DNA of 64,000 bases from Falsirhodobacter halotolerans (GCF_022899245.1 NZ_JALJAZ010000001.1:2391001-2455000), one strand, 5' to 3'; counted from the stretch's first letter, positions 8,570 through 17,002 are shown. Numbers and translations are program-made. Notes: generated from the letters alone by a model not told the origin.

Positions 8570-9325
8570 ATGACGATGACAATCCAGGAAATCGACCGAC
8601 ACAAGGCCACCGTGCGCGAGCGCGTCTGGTCCGACCTGCGCAAGGTCGCCGTGCCCGACAGCCGCTTTCATTTCGATTTCGGCGAATTCATCGCCGATTT
8701 CGAGGGGGGAGAGGCGGCGGTGGACCGCCTGATCGCGCACCACTTCTATCAGGACGCGCAGTTCATCTTCATCACGCCCGACAACTGTCTGGACCGCCTG
8801 CGCCTGCGCGCCCTTCAGGATGGCAAGACGGTGCTGATGACCACCTATTCCATCAAGCGCGGGTTCTGGCTGCTGGACCCGAGCAAGATCGACCCGTCGA
8901 TGTATCTCTACGCCTCCACCCTCGACGGGATGGAGCGGGTGGGCGAGCCGCTGCGGCTGGCCGACATCGCCATGCTGCCGCAGATCGACTTCATGGTCAC
9001 GGGGACCGGGGCCATCAACACCGAAGGCGTGCGCTTCGGCAAGGGCCACGGGTTCTTCGACGCCGAATGGGGGATGCTCTATCGTCTGGGGCGCATCACC
9101 AAGGACACCCCCGCCGCCGCCGTCGTCCACGATTGCCAACTGCTGACGGAAACGCTGACCCCCGACGTTTACGACACGGTGATGGACGCGATCTTCACCC
9201 CCACGCGCACCATCCCCGTCATCGGGCCGCACAAACCCACCTGTGGCATCGTCTGGGACCGGCTGGACCCGCATATGTTCGACACCATCCCGCCGTTGCA
9301 GGAACTCAAGGCGATGGGGCTGTAA
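8570..9325 (+). CDS. 5-formyltetrahydrofolate cycloligase-like protein (COG0212 paralogue B)
   Basis: 251 residues. Same family as 4532-5254, with parallel blocks VWSDLRKVAVPDSRFHFDF, FITPDNCLDRLRLRAL and YSIKRGFWLLDP. The nucleotide-loop motif is FGKGHGFFDAEWG. Paralogue A lacks about eight residues that B has around HHFYQDAQ. Lying 22 nt after the permease, it closes the transporter cassette. Having two divergent copies around one importer suggests two steps or a heteromer acting on the imported compound; this is inference. Not a housekeeping 5-FCL, judging by motif and context. Confidence 0.78.
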   Translation: MTMTIQEIDRHKATVRERVWSDLRKVAVPDSRFHFDFGEFIADFEGGEAAVDRLIAHHFYQDAQFIFITPDNCLDRLRLRALQDGKTVLMTTYSIKRGFWLLDPSKIDPSMYLYASTLDGMERVGEPLRLADIAMLPQIDFMVTGTGAINTEGVRFGKGHGFFDAEWGMLYRLGRITKDTPAAAVVHDCQLLTETLTPDVYDTVMDAIFTPTRTIPVIGPHKPTCGIVWDRLDPHMFDTIPPLQELKAMGL

Positions 9326-9356
9326 GAGGGCGCGGTGACGGGGTAAGGCGTTGCGC

Positions 9357-9707
9357 ATGATCGCCACCTTCCTTCTGCTGTTCACCTGCCAGATCCTGGG
9401 CGAGATGGCGGCCCGCGCTCTTGGCCTGCCGCTGCCCGGCCCTGTCGCGGGGCTTGTTCTGATGCTGGGCCTTCTGGTCGCCGTGCCGCGCGCGGTCGAT
9501 CTGGTGCGTCCGACCATCGCGGGGCTGCTGTCCTGCCTGTCGCTCTTGTTCGTGCCGGCGGGCGTGGGCATCGTCGCCTATCTGGATGAGGTGCAGCGGC
9601 AGGGGCTGGCCCTTGCCGTCACGCTGATCGGATCGACCGTGATCGCCATGGCGGTCACCGCGCTGGTGTTCCGCGCCGTGGCCCGCCTGACGGGGAACGG
9701 GACATGA
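9357..9707 (+). CDS. lrgA: CidA/LrgA family membrane protein
   Basis: 116 residues with four probable transmembrane helices. The block LPLPGPVAGLVLMLGLL is typical of the CidA/LrgA family. These proteins pair with LrgB/CidB, and some systems move small carboxylates such as pyruvate or, in plants, glycolate/glycerate. The ATG at 9357 is preferred to the TTG at 9351 because of GTAAGG at 9343-9348. It starts 31 nt after the cycloligase-like gene, so it may belong to the same transcript. It overlaps lrgB by four bases (ATGA). Confidence 0.85.
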   Translation: MIATFLLLFTCQILGEMAARALGLPLPGPVAGLVLMLGLLVAVPRAVDLVRPTIAGLLSCLSLLFVPAGVGIVAYLDEVQRQGLALAVTLIGSTVIAMAVTALVFRAVARLTGNGT

Positions 9708-10411
9708 CCGCGTTGTGGGAGGCGCTGCATCATTCGACGCTGATCTGGCTGACGGCAACGCTGGCCGCGTTTCTGCTGGGCGACCAGCTTGCGCGCGTGG
9801 CGGGGCGGCATCCTCTGGTCAATCCGGTGCTGGTCGCGGTGACGATCCTTGGCGCGCTGCTGCTGGTCACCGGCACGGAGTATGCCACCTATTTCACCGG
9901 GACCGCGCCGATCCATTTTCTGCTGGGCCCGGCGACGGTGGCACTGGCGCTGCCCATCCGCGACAATCTGCATCTGGTGCGGAAATGCCTTCTGCCGCTG
10001 GGCGTGGCGCTGGCGGCGGGGTCGGTCGCGGCGGCGGTGGCGGCGGTGGCCCTTGCGCATCTGACGGGCCTGTCCGATCCGATGCTGGCCACCCTTGCGC
10101 CGAAATCCGTCACCGCCCCCGTCGCCATGCCGATCGCCGAACGGCTGGGCGGCCTGCCGTCCCTGACGGCGGCGATGGTCATCCTGACCGGGATCACGGG
10201 GGCCATCGTCATGGTCCCGCTGATGCGCCTGCTGCGGATCACCGACCCAAGGGCCGCGGGGTTCGCCACGGGCCTTGCGGCGCATGGCATCGGCACCGCC
10301 CGCGCCTTGCAGCTTTCGGGCACGGCGGGGGCGTTCGCGGGCCTTGGCATGGGGCTGAACGCGGTGCTGACGGGGTTCGTGGCCCCTTGGGCGCTGCACC
10401 TGTTCCGCTGA
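9704..10411 (+). CDS. lrgB: LrgB/CidB family membrane protein
   Basis: 235 residues, mostly hydrophobic, normal LrgB length. Family blocks include ATLAPKSVTAPVAMPIAE (about residues 127-144) and GFATGLAAHGIGTARAL near the C-terminus. It works with the overlapping lrgA product in the inner membrane, either as a murein-hydrolase exporter-like pair or as a small-carboxylate transporter. The cargo cannot be read from sequence. The stop codon abuts the stop of the convergent yaiI-like gene. Confidence 0.9.
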   Translation: MTALWEALHHSTLIWLTATLAAFLLGDQLARVAGRHPLVNPVLVAVTILGALLLVTGTEYATYFTGTAPIHFLLGPATVALALPIRDNLHLVRKCLLPLGVALAAGSVAAAVAAVALAHLTGLSDPMLATLAPKSVTAPVAMPIAERLGGLPSLTAAMVILTGITGAIVMVPLMRLLRITDPRAAGFATGLAAHGIGTARALQLSGTAGAFAGLGMGLNAVLTGFVAPWALHLFR

Positions 10412-10849
10412 TCAGCGCAGCGCGCGTTCCATGGCCTCCAGAAACCGCGACCGGTCGGCCTTGGAGAAGCTTTTGCCGCCCCCCTGCCGGAACGGATCGG
10501 CGCTGCGCAGATCGGCCATCAGATCGCGCGTGGCCAGCACGTTGCCGATATTGGCCGCCGTCAGGGGGCTGCCGTCGGGACGCAGCACCTTGGCCCCCGC
10601 CGCCACGCATTTCGCAGCCAGCGGGATGTCGTTCGTCACGACCAGATCCCCCGCCCCCGCCCGGTCGGCGATCCACATGTCGGCCACGTCCGGCCCATCG
10701 GCCACGAACACGCTTTCGACCAGCGGATTGGCCGAGGGACGGATGCCGCCGTTGGAGACCATGAACACCCGCCGCCCATGACGGGTGGCCACCCGCTCCA
10801 CCTCGGCCTTCACGGGGCAGGCGTCGGCATCGACATACACATCAGGCAT
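10412..10849 (-). CDS. yaiI: UPF0178 family protein YaiI/YqxD
   Basis: 145 residues, usual length. The N-terminal MPDVYVDADACPVK is the family signature, with acidic residues resembling a PIN/NYN-like nuclease centre. VVTNDIPLA and LRPDGSPLTAANI follow as in other members. No biochemical function is established. The start overlaps the end of the formylglutathione hydrolase gene by 8 nt, making it the last gene of the minus-strand run from cinA. Confidence 0.9.
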   Translation of the reverse strand: MPDVYVDADACPVKAEVERVATRHGRRVFMVSNGGIRPSANPLVESVFVADGPDVADMWIADRAGAGDLVVTNDIPLAAKCVAAGAKVLRPDGSPLTAANIGNVLATRDLMADLRSADPFRQGGGKSFSKADRSRFLEAMERALR

Positions 10850-11672
10850 AGAGCGCCTGCGCGTGGAAGGTCACATGTTCCTCCATGAAGGTGGAGACGA
10901 AGAAATAGCTGTGATCGTAGCCCTTCTGCATACGGAACACCCCGTCCTGCCGCCGCGCGGCCATCGCCTCGGCCAGCGTTTCGGGGGTCAGGCGGTCCAG
11001 AAACGGGTCCGACGCGCCCTGATCGATCAGCACCGGCCCGTCGAACCCCCGCTTGCGCATCAGGATCGTCGCGTCATGCGCGGCCCACAACGCCTCATCC
11101 TCGCCCAGATAGGCGCGGAACTGCCGCCGCCCCCAGTCGGAGGCGGTCGGGTGCGCGATCGGCGCAAAGGCCGAAACGGAGCGGAACCGCCCCGGCAGCC
11201 CCATCGCCAGCGTCAGCGCACCGTGACCGCCCATCGAATGGCCGGTGATGGACTGCGCGCTCTCATCCACGGGGAAGGTGCGGAACAAAAGCTTGGGCAG
11301 ATCGTCGGCCACGTAATCCCACATGCGGAAATGCGGCGCCCAGGGCGTTTGCGTCGCGTTGACGTAAAAGCCCGCGCCCTGCCCCATGTCCATCGCATCG
11401 TCATTCGCCACCTCCGCCCCGCGCGGGGACGTGTCGGGAAAGACCAGCGCGATCCCCTCGGCGGCGGCCCAGGCCTGCGCCCCCGCCTTGACCATCGCGT
11501 TTTCATGCGTGCAGGTCAGGCCCGACAGGAACCAGAGCAGCGGCACCGGCCCCTCCTCCGCCTCGGACGGCAGGAACAGGCCGAAGGTCATGTCGGTGCC
11601 CGTGGCGTCCGAGGCGTGGGAATAGACCCCCTGCACGCCGCCGAAGGCGCGGTTTTCGCTGATGGTTTTCAT
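10842..11672 (-). CDS. fghA: S-formylglutathione hydrolase
   Basis: 276 residues. Esterase-D-like alpha/beta hydrolase that releases formate and glutathione from S-formylglutathione, the second step of glutathione-dependent formaldehyde oxidation. Nucleophile elbow GHSMGG with Ser146; oxyanion-hole block LSGLTCTHENAM at 49-60; Asp in IDQGASDPFL and His in KGYDHSYFF complete the triad. The ATG at 11672 is chosen because the protein then begins MKTISENRAFGG like other family members; the frame stays open upstream with unrelated residues. The dehydrogenase partner (adhI/flhA) is not in the window. Confidence 0.93.
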   Translation of the reverse strand: MKTISENRAFGGVQGVYSHASDATGTDMTFGLFLPSEAEEGPVPLLWFLSGLTCTHENAMVKAGAQAWAAAEGIALVFPDTSPRGAEVANDDAMDMGQGAGFYVNATQTPWAPHFRMWDYVADDLPKLLFRTFPVDESAQSITGHSMGGHGALTLAMGLPGRFRSVSAFAPIAHPTASDWGRRQFRAYLGEDEALWAAHDATILMRKRGFDGPVLIDQGASDPFLDRLTPETLAEAMAARRQDGVFRMQKGYDHSYFFVSTFMEEHVTFHAQALYA

Positions 11673-11683
11673 GTCCTGTCCTT

Positions 11684-12607
11684 TCAGGTTTGCCCCCAGG
11701 CCAGCACGCCCCCGAGGGTCAGAAGACTGGCAAGGGTGGAGAGGAAGATCGCCGACGACACCCGTCGCGGCGCGATCCCGTAATGCTGCGCCAACATATA
11801 CACGTTGCCCGCGACCGGAAGGGCGGCGGTCGCGATCATCGCCTGCGCCACAAGGCCGGACACGCCCGCGCCCCACAGCGCCGCCGCCACGGCCAGCGGA
11901 TGCAGGATCAGCTTGGCCCCGCCCAGCCAGGCCGCGATGGCCGGACGCTCGCCCCCCGCGCCGGCCAGCGACCCGCCGATGGCAAACAGCGCGCCCGGCG
12001 TCGCGGCCGTGGCCAGCAGCGCCAGGGACGTGTCCACCGGCGGCCACAGATCGCGGCCCAGCGCCGCCCAGACCAGCCCCGCCGTCAGCGACAGGACCAT
12101 CGGATTGCCCAGCCATCCGCGCAGGATGCGCCCCGGCAGGCCCCGGTCCAGCGTCGCCTGACGCGACAGGGTGATCATCACCACCACCAGCGTGGCAAAC
12201 ACCCCGATGTCCAGCACCAGCGTCATCAGGATCGGCCCCACGGCCGCCGTGCCCAAGACCCCGATCAGCAACGGCAGCCCCAGAAAGCCGGTATTGCCGG
12301 TAACCGCGCATTGCGCCTCGATCGCGGCGGGGGCGAGCGTTTCGCCCCGCCGCCGCGCCACGACAAACACCAGCGCGAACACCGCCCCCGTTCCCACAAG
12401 ATAGGCAAGGACGGGCCGCCAGGTGAACACCTCGGCCAAGGACAGATCGGCGGCGAAACGGAACAGAAGCGCGGGCAACGGAAACAGGAACACGAACCGC
12501 GTCAGCGCGGCGATGGCCTCCGGGGTCAGCCACCCGCCGCGCACCGCCAGATACCCCACCCCAATCAGGGCGAAGAAGGGGGTCATCTGCGTCAGCATCG
12601 CGATCAT
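11684..12607 (-). CDS. AEC-family (auxin efflux carrier-like) transporter
   Basis: 307 residues with about ten hydrophobic segments in the 5+5 pattern of AEC permeases. TPFFALIGVGYLAVRGG at the N-terminus and TGNTGFLGLPLL (about 94-105) are family hallmarks. Bacterial members export or import small organic acids such as malonate or malate. The ATG at 12607 starts a helix directly; the upstream open frame is polar and unlikely to be coding. fghA follows after 11 nt, so the two are cotranscribed. Substrate unknown. Confidence 0.87.
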   Translation of the reverse strand: MIAMLTQMTPFFALIGVGYLAVRGGWLTPEAIAALTRFVFLFPLPALLFRFAADLSLAEVFTWRPVLAYLVGTGAVFALVFVVARRRGETLAPAAIEAQCAVTGNTGFLGLPLLIGVLGTAAVGPILMTLVLDIGVFATLVVVMITLSRQATLDRGLPGRILRGWLGNPMVLSLTAGLVWAALGRDLWPPVDTSLALLATAATPGALFAIGGSLAGAGGERPAIAAWLGGAKLILHPLAVAAALWGAGVSGLVAQAMIATAALPVAGNVYMLAQHYGIAPRRVSSAIFLSTLASLLTLGGVLAWGQT

Positions 12608-12662
12608 GGCGGTCCGGTCATCGTTCGGGGCGACCCTTTCACGCGCGGCGCGGCAGGGCAAG

Positions 12663-13511
12663 TCAGCGGGCCATCGCCTCCACCCGCCGGTTCAGGGTGC
12701 GCCCCTCTTCGGTGCGGTTGGTGGCACGGGGGGCCAGGGGGCCGACCCCTTCGACATCGATGCGGTCCGCCGCGATGCCTTGGGCCACCAGCCAGTCGCG
12801 CACCGCCGCCGCCCGCTGCCGCGACAGGGCGATGTTCGCCTCCCGCCCGCCCGAGGAATCCGTATGCCCCACCAGAATAACCCCGCGCGCGGCATCCGCG
12901 TCCAGCCAGTCCCGCAGCGGGGCCAGGCCCGGCTGATCGGGGGCGAGCGCGCCGCCCCCCGTGGGGAAGGCCACGTCCAGCGGCACCGACCCCTCCTCGA
13001 ACTCCGATCCGCCATCCGGCATCGGCGCGGGCGTCGTGGGCAGGGGCGCGCCGCCCGGGGCGATCTCGGTCACCTGAAGAAACCCCCGCTCGGGCGAGCG
13101 GCTGACCATGATCCCCAGCCACGCGGCCTCCTTCCGGGCCGTCAGCCAGCGGAAATCGCCCAGATCGACATGCATTTCCGGTTCGGGAAACAGATCCAGC
13201 CCGAAGCGGAAATCGAAGCCGCCGCAGCCGTCCGTCTCGCAGTCATAGACGAGGGTCCAGCCGCCTTCGGTCAGGGCGGCGCGGATGGGCTGAACCAGCG
13301 AGAGGGTGGTGAACCCGTCGGGCGGGGTGATGCGCCAGGCGGTGCGGGTGATCGCGCCCTCCCGCCCCTCGACCGTCTGCGGGCCGATGGGCAGGGTCGT
13401 GCTGTCGGGCGACAGGATTTCGGTCCGCGTCACCTCGGCCGGGCCGGGGACCGGGGGGGTGAAGGCGGCGGCGGGCGTGGCCATCAGCGCCAGAAGCACC
13501 AGCGCCCTCAT
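12663..13511 (-). CDS. OmpA-family C-terminal domain protein, secreted
   Basis: 282 residues. Signal peptide MRALVLLALMATPAAA. A middle domain of unknown type (about 20-180) has a pair of cysteines in YDCETDGCGGF. The C-terminal OmpA-like peptidoglycan-binding domain (about 180-280) has the VGHTDSSGGREANIALSRQR motif and ends in NRRVEAMA. Probably periplasmic or outer-membrane attached, holding the wall through diaminopimelate. The start overlaps the GNAT gene by four bases; the AEC gene follows after 55 nt. Confidence 0.87.
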   Translation of the reverse strand: MRALVLLALMATPAAAFTPPVPGPAEVTRTEILSPDSTTLPIGPQTVEGREGAITRTAWRITPPDGFTTLSLVQPIRAALTEGGWTLVYDCETDGCGGFDFRFGLDLFPEPEMHVDLGDFRWLTARKEAAWLGIMVSRSPERGFLQVTEIAPGGAPLPTTPAPMPDGGSEFEEGSVPLDVAFPTGGGALAPDQPGLAPLRDWLDADAARGVILVGHTDSSGGREANIALSRQRAAAVRDWLVAQGIAADRIDVEGVGPLAPRATNRTEEGRTLNRRVEAMAR

Positions 13512-14155
13512 GCCGGGGCCTTGCGATAGCGGTAGAAGCCGATGCAGGTCATGCCCAGCGCGTCGTAAAGGGCGCGGGCCGGACGGTTGTCCGCGCTGAC
13601 CACCAGCCCGAAGCGGGTGGCACCCTGCGCCGCGGACCAGGCCACCGCCCCCGCCACGACCTGCCGCGCCAGACCCTTGCGCCGATGCTCTGCCACCACC
13701 TCCAACGCGTGCAGCACGGCCAGATCGCCCGCCACGCCGACGAAGGCCGCCGCCCCCGGCACCCAGATGACGGCCTTGGGCACGCCCGCCCGCTCCATCA
13801 CCGTCCGTCGCCCCGCGCCGATCTTGCCGCCCGCCGCCCATGTGGCCAGCGCCTCGGGCGCGGGGGGCCATGCGGCGGCGCAGGGTGCGCTGGGCAGATC
13901 GGCCATGGGGGAGACATAGATCGCCACGACATCGTCCAGCGTATAGCCGCGCGCGGCCAGATCGGCGTCCAGTGCCGCCTCCGCATCGGTCAATTGCACG
14001 AAGGGCGGCGGCGCGCTGTCATAAGCCCCCTCAAGCGTGGCGGCGGACACGCGGCTGCCGCCCCCCCCGCCGTCGCGCATCCGCCAGGGCCCCTGCCGCC
14101 ACCTGCGGACCGGGGGCCATGTGGCCTCCATCGCGTCCAGCACCGAACGCATCAT
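13508..14155 (-). CDS. GNAT-family N-acetyltransferase
   Basis: 215 residues. The acetyl-CoA-binding core is in the C-terminal half: LEVVAEHRRKGLARQVVAGAV (motif A, R/Q-x-x-G-x-A) and ADNRPARALYDALGM (motif B). The N-terminal 100 residues are family-specific and give no substrate hint. Start and stop overlap the cinA-like and OmpA-like genes by 4 nt each, so the three are translated from one message. Target unknown. Confidence 0.85.
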   Translation of the reverse strand: MMRSVLDAMEATWPPVRRWRQGPWRMRDGGGGGSRVSAATLEGAYDSAPPPFVQLTDAEAALDADLAARGYTLDDVVAIYVSPMADLPSAPCAAAWPPAPEALATWAAGGKIGAGRRTVMERAGVPKAVIWVPGAAAFVGVAGDLAVLHALEVVAEHRRKGLARQVVAGAVAWSAAQGATRFGLVVSADNRPARALYDALGMTCIGFYRYRKAPA

Positions 14156-14871
14156 GCGAACAGTGCCGCGAGCCGGGTCATCGCTTCGTTCAGGCGGGCG
14201 GGATCGGTGCCCCGCACCACAAGGTTCGTGCCCATCACGCCGTTTTGCTGAAAGGGATAGCTGCCCATGGACAGGTCGGGATATTCGGCCGCCAACGCAC
14301 CGAACGGCGCGGCCACGTCGCCCTCCCCCCGCTTTACCCGCAGGGATTGCGACAGAAGCGGATCGCCGCCCTTGATGCCGGGCAGGACGGACGCCAGCAT
14401 CGCCTCGAACACGTTGGGCACGCCCGCCATCACATGAACGTTGCCAAGGGTGAACCCCGGCGCGATGGAGACGGGGTTGTCGATCAGCGTGGCCGTGTCG
14501 GGAATGCGGGCCATGCGCTGGCGGGCCTCGTTGAACTCCCGCCCCGTGCGTTCGTAATGCGCCGACAGAAGCGCCGCCGCATCGTCGCGCACGCCGATCG
14601 CCACACCGAAGGCCGCCGCCACCGCGTCCGCCGTGATGTCGTCATGCGTCGGCCCGATCCCGCCCGACGTGAACAGGTGGTCGTATGTCGCCCGCAGCGT
14701 GTTCACCGCATCGACGATGACGGCGTGATCGTCCGCGATCATCCGCACCTCGGCCAGGGTGACGCCGGCGATGGTCAGCTCTTTCGCCAGATGATGCGCG
14801 TTGCTGTCGCGCGTGCGCCCCGACAGGATCTCGTCCCCGATGACCAGCATGGCGGCGGTGGGATTGGACAT
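14152..14871 (-). CDS. CinA-like molybdopterin-binding domain protein (COG1058)
   Basis: 239 residues, corresponding only to the N-terminal MoaB/MogA-like domain of CinA; the C-terminal pyridine-nucleotide deamidase domain is absent, as is usual for this short class. Motifs IGDEILSGRTRDSN and TSGGIGPTHDDIT belong to the MoCF-type fold. Likely an ADP-ribose pyrophosphatase-like or nucleotide-binding activity by family; not certain. The ATG at 14871 is chosen from family N-termini; the in-frame ATG at 14889 has a comparable upstream G-rich stretch. First gene of the run down to yaiI. Confidence 0.85.
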   Translation of the reverse strand: MSNPTAAMLVIGDEILSGRTRDSNAHHLAKELTIAGVTLAEVRMIADDHAVIVDAVNTLRATYDHLFTSGGIGPTHDDITADAVAAAFGVAIGVRDDAAALLSAHYERTGREFNEARQRMARIPDTATLIDNPVSIAPGFTLGNVHVMAGVPNVFEAMLASVLPGIKGGDPLLSQSLRVKRGEGDVAAPFGALAAEYPDLSMGSYPFQQNGVMGTNLVVRGTDPARLNEAMTRLAALFA

Positions 14872-14991
14872 GCGCGTAAGCCCCTTCATCTGTGATCCCC
14901 AAGGTATAGGCCGCGGCCACGGGGGTTCCAAGGTCTGGCGTTTTGCCGCCCCGGCGATTATATCCGTGACCGGACAGGAAAGGACGATCCG

Positions 14992-15798
14992 TTGGAAGAC
15001 AGCCGTGGCCGCGTGACCCGCGAGGGCATCCGCCTCTATGAACCCGCCGATTTCGACGGAATGCGCCGTGCCGGGCAGGCGACGGCGGCGATCCTGGACG
15101 CCGTGGCGCGCCAAGTGGCCCCGGGCGTCACGACCGAAGCCATCGACGCCTTCATCGAGGCGGAGATCAAGGCGATGGGCGTGACCTCGGCCACCATCGG
15201 CTACAAAGGCTATCGCCACGCGTCGTGCATTTCGATCAACCACGTCGTCTGCCACGGGATTCCGGGGCCGAAGGTGCTGAAGGATGGCGACATCCTGAAC
15301 ATCGACGTGACGGTGATCGTGGACGGCTGGTTCGGCGACAGCAGCCGGATGTATGTCGCGGGCCAACCGAACCGCAAGGCCGCGCGCCTGATCGAGGTGA
15401 CGCATGACGCGCTGATGGTGGGGATCGAGGCCGTGCGTCCCGGCAACACCTTCGGAGACATCGGGCACGTCATCCAGGCCTTCGCCGAAGGCCACCGCAT
15501 GTCGGTGGTGCGCGATTTCTGCGGCCATGGCCTCGGCCGCGTGTTCCACGCGCCGCCGAACGTGCTGCATTACGGGCGCGCGGGCAGCGGTGCGGTGCTG
15601 GAGGAAGGCATGTTCTTCACGATCGAACCGATGGTGAACCTCGGCCGCCCGGAAACCAAGGTTCTGGCCGATGACTGGACGGCCGTAACGCGGGACAAAT
15701 CCCTGTCGGCCCAGTTCGAACATTCGGTCGGCGTGACGGCCGACGGGTGCGAGATCTTCACCACCTCCCCCGGCGGCCTGTTCCACCCGACCTACTGA
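14992..15798 (+). CDS. map: Methionine aminopeptidase, type I
   Basis: 268 residues. Cotranslational removal of initiator methionine by a two-metal pita-bread enzyme. Metal-binding blocks are visible: DILNIDVTVIVDGWFGDSS (two Asp), CGHGLGRVFHAPPN (His), FTIEPMV (Glu) and QFEHSV (Glu). The N-terminus EDSRGRVTREGIRLYEP resembles other Rhodobacterales Map proteins only if translation starts at TTG 14992, which has AGGAAAGGA about 8 nt upstream. A TTG start is therefore preferred. Its 3' end overlaps the convergent HAD gene by 7 nt. Confidence 0.95.
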   Translation: MEDSRGRVTREGIRLYEPADFDGMRRAGQATAAILDAVARQVAPGVTTEAIDAFIEAEIKAMGVTSATIGYKGYRHASCISINHVVCHGIPGPKVLKDGDILNIDVTVIVDGWFGDSSRMYVAGQPNRKAARLIEVTHDALMVGIEAVRPGNTFGDIGHVIQAFAEGHRMSVVRDFCGHGLGRVFHAPPNVLHYGRAGSGAVLEEGMFFTIEPMVNLGRPETKVLADDWTAVTRDKSLSAQFEHSVGVTADGCEIFTTSPGGLFHPTY

Positions 15799-16439
15799 AG
15801 GCCAAGAAGCGCGGGCAGTTCGCCCATATGCGTGAACAGCCTCGCCCCCTCGGCCTCCAGCGCCGGATGCGGGCCGTGGGGGGCGTAGCCAAAGCAGGTC
15901 ATGCCCGCCAGCCGCGCGGCGCGGGCGCCCGGAACGCTGTCCTCGATCACCGCGCAATGCGCCGGATCGACGCCCAGAAACTGCGCGATATGACGGTAAA
16001 GCCCCGGATCGGGCTTCGGCATGTTCAGCTCCTGCCCCGAGAACAGCCGCCTCTTCAACCGGCGATAGACGTCCGGATGCTGGCCCAGCGTGATCCCCAT
16101 CTTCTCTGTCGTGCCGTTCGACCCGACGGCATAGGGAAGGCCCGCCGCGTCCAGCCGGTCCAGCAGCGCGGGGATGCCGGAGATCAGCGGCGTGTGCCCC
16201 CGCAGCAGGGCATAAAGCCGCTCATAGAAATCGCCGACCCACCCATCCGGCAGATCGGCCCCCAATTGCCGTGCCGAGCGAAAGATCAGCGGCATGGTCG
16301 TGCCCAGAAACAACCGCTCCATCATCGCATCGTCCACCGGCAGGCCATGAAGGGCCAGATCCTGCTTCAGCATGGCCAGCGTCGGGCCTTCGCTGTCCAC
16401 CAGCACCCCGTCGCAATCGAAGATGACCGCCGCAATCAT
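15792..16439 (-). CDS. HAD-superfamily phosphatase (beta-phosphoglucomutase-like subfamily)
   Basis: 215 residues. DCDGVLVDSE (8-17) gives nucleophile Asp8 and general acid Asp10; a helical cap follows (about 15-85); VGSNGTTEKM is motif II, PKPDPGLY motif III, and VIEDSVPGARAA motif IV. Hydrolyses small phosphate esters; the substrate cannot be inferred. Last gene of the ferredoxin reductase-rsmD-HAD operon, overlapping rsmD by four bases (ATGA). Confidence 0.88.
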   Translation of the reverse strand: MIAAVIFDCDGVLVDSEGPTLAMLKQDLALHGLPVDDAMMERLFLGTTMPLIFRSARQLGADLPDGWVGDFYERLYALLRGHTPLISGIPALLDRLDAAGLPYAVGSNGTTEKMGITLGQHPDVYRRLKRRLFSGQELNMPKPDPGLYRHIAQFLGVDPAHCAVIEDSVPGARAARLAGMTCFGYAPHGPHPALEAEGARLFTHMGELPALLGLQ

Positions 16440-17002
16440 GCCGCGCCCTTTCGCAGGATGGTGACCAGCGTCTCACCATAGCGCCGCTGATCCAGCTGGT
16501 CGAACCCCTGCGGGATGACGGGGGGCGTCCCCTCCTCCCACAGGATCAGGGCGTCGTCGGTCAGCCAGCCGCCCGCCACGGCAGAGGCCAGCGCCCGTTC
16601 CCCCAAGCCCCGCGCATAGGGCGGATCAAGAAACACCAGATCGTAGGCCGCGCCCCGCACATCCCCCAGCCGGGTGGCATCGCGGCGGATGATCTCGGTG
16701 GTGTCTGCGGTCCGCGTCAGGTCGATGTTCCGGCGCAGCAGCGTCCGCGCGGCGGTGCCGTCATCGACAAAGGTCGCACGGGCCGCGCCACGGCTGATCG
16801 CCTCCAGCCCCAAGGCGCCCGTGCCCGCGAACAGGTCCAGCACCCGCGCATCGGCCAAGGGCGCGCCATAGCCGCCATTGATCAGCAGGTTGAAGATCGC
16901 CTCGCGCACCCGGTCGGAGGTGGGGCGCAGATGCGCCGCCGGATCGCCCGCCCCCACCTCGGCCAGACGCGTGCCGCGCAGGCGGCCGCCCACGATCCTC
17001 AT
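16436..17002 (-). CDS. rsmD: 16S rRNA (guanine-966-N2)-methyltransferase RsmD
   Basis: 188 residues, standard size. MRIVGGRLRGTRL and RPTSDRVREAIFNLL are RsmD hallmarks. VLDLFAGTGALGLEA is the SAM-binding motif and FLDPPY the catalytic NPPY-like motif. Methylates G966 of 16S rRNA in the assembled small subunit. Overlaps the flavoprotein gene upstream and the HAD gene downstream by 4 nt each. Confidence 0.95.
   Translation of the reverse strand: MRIVGGRLRGTRLAEVGAGDPAAHLRPTSDRVREAIFNLLINGGYGAPLADARVLDLFAGTGALGLEAISRGAARATFVDDGTAARTLLRRNIDLTRTADTTEIIRRDATRLGDVRGAAYDLVFLDPPYARGLGERALASAVAGGWLTDDALILWEEGTPPVIPQGFDQLDQRRYGETLVTILRKGAA

Noticed and set aside
9351-9356. TTG start for lrgA at 9351, and likewise TTG 5272 for the binding protein
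   Set aside because: In both cases the ATG six bases later has the better distance to the Shine-Dalgarno sequence.
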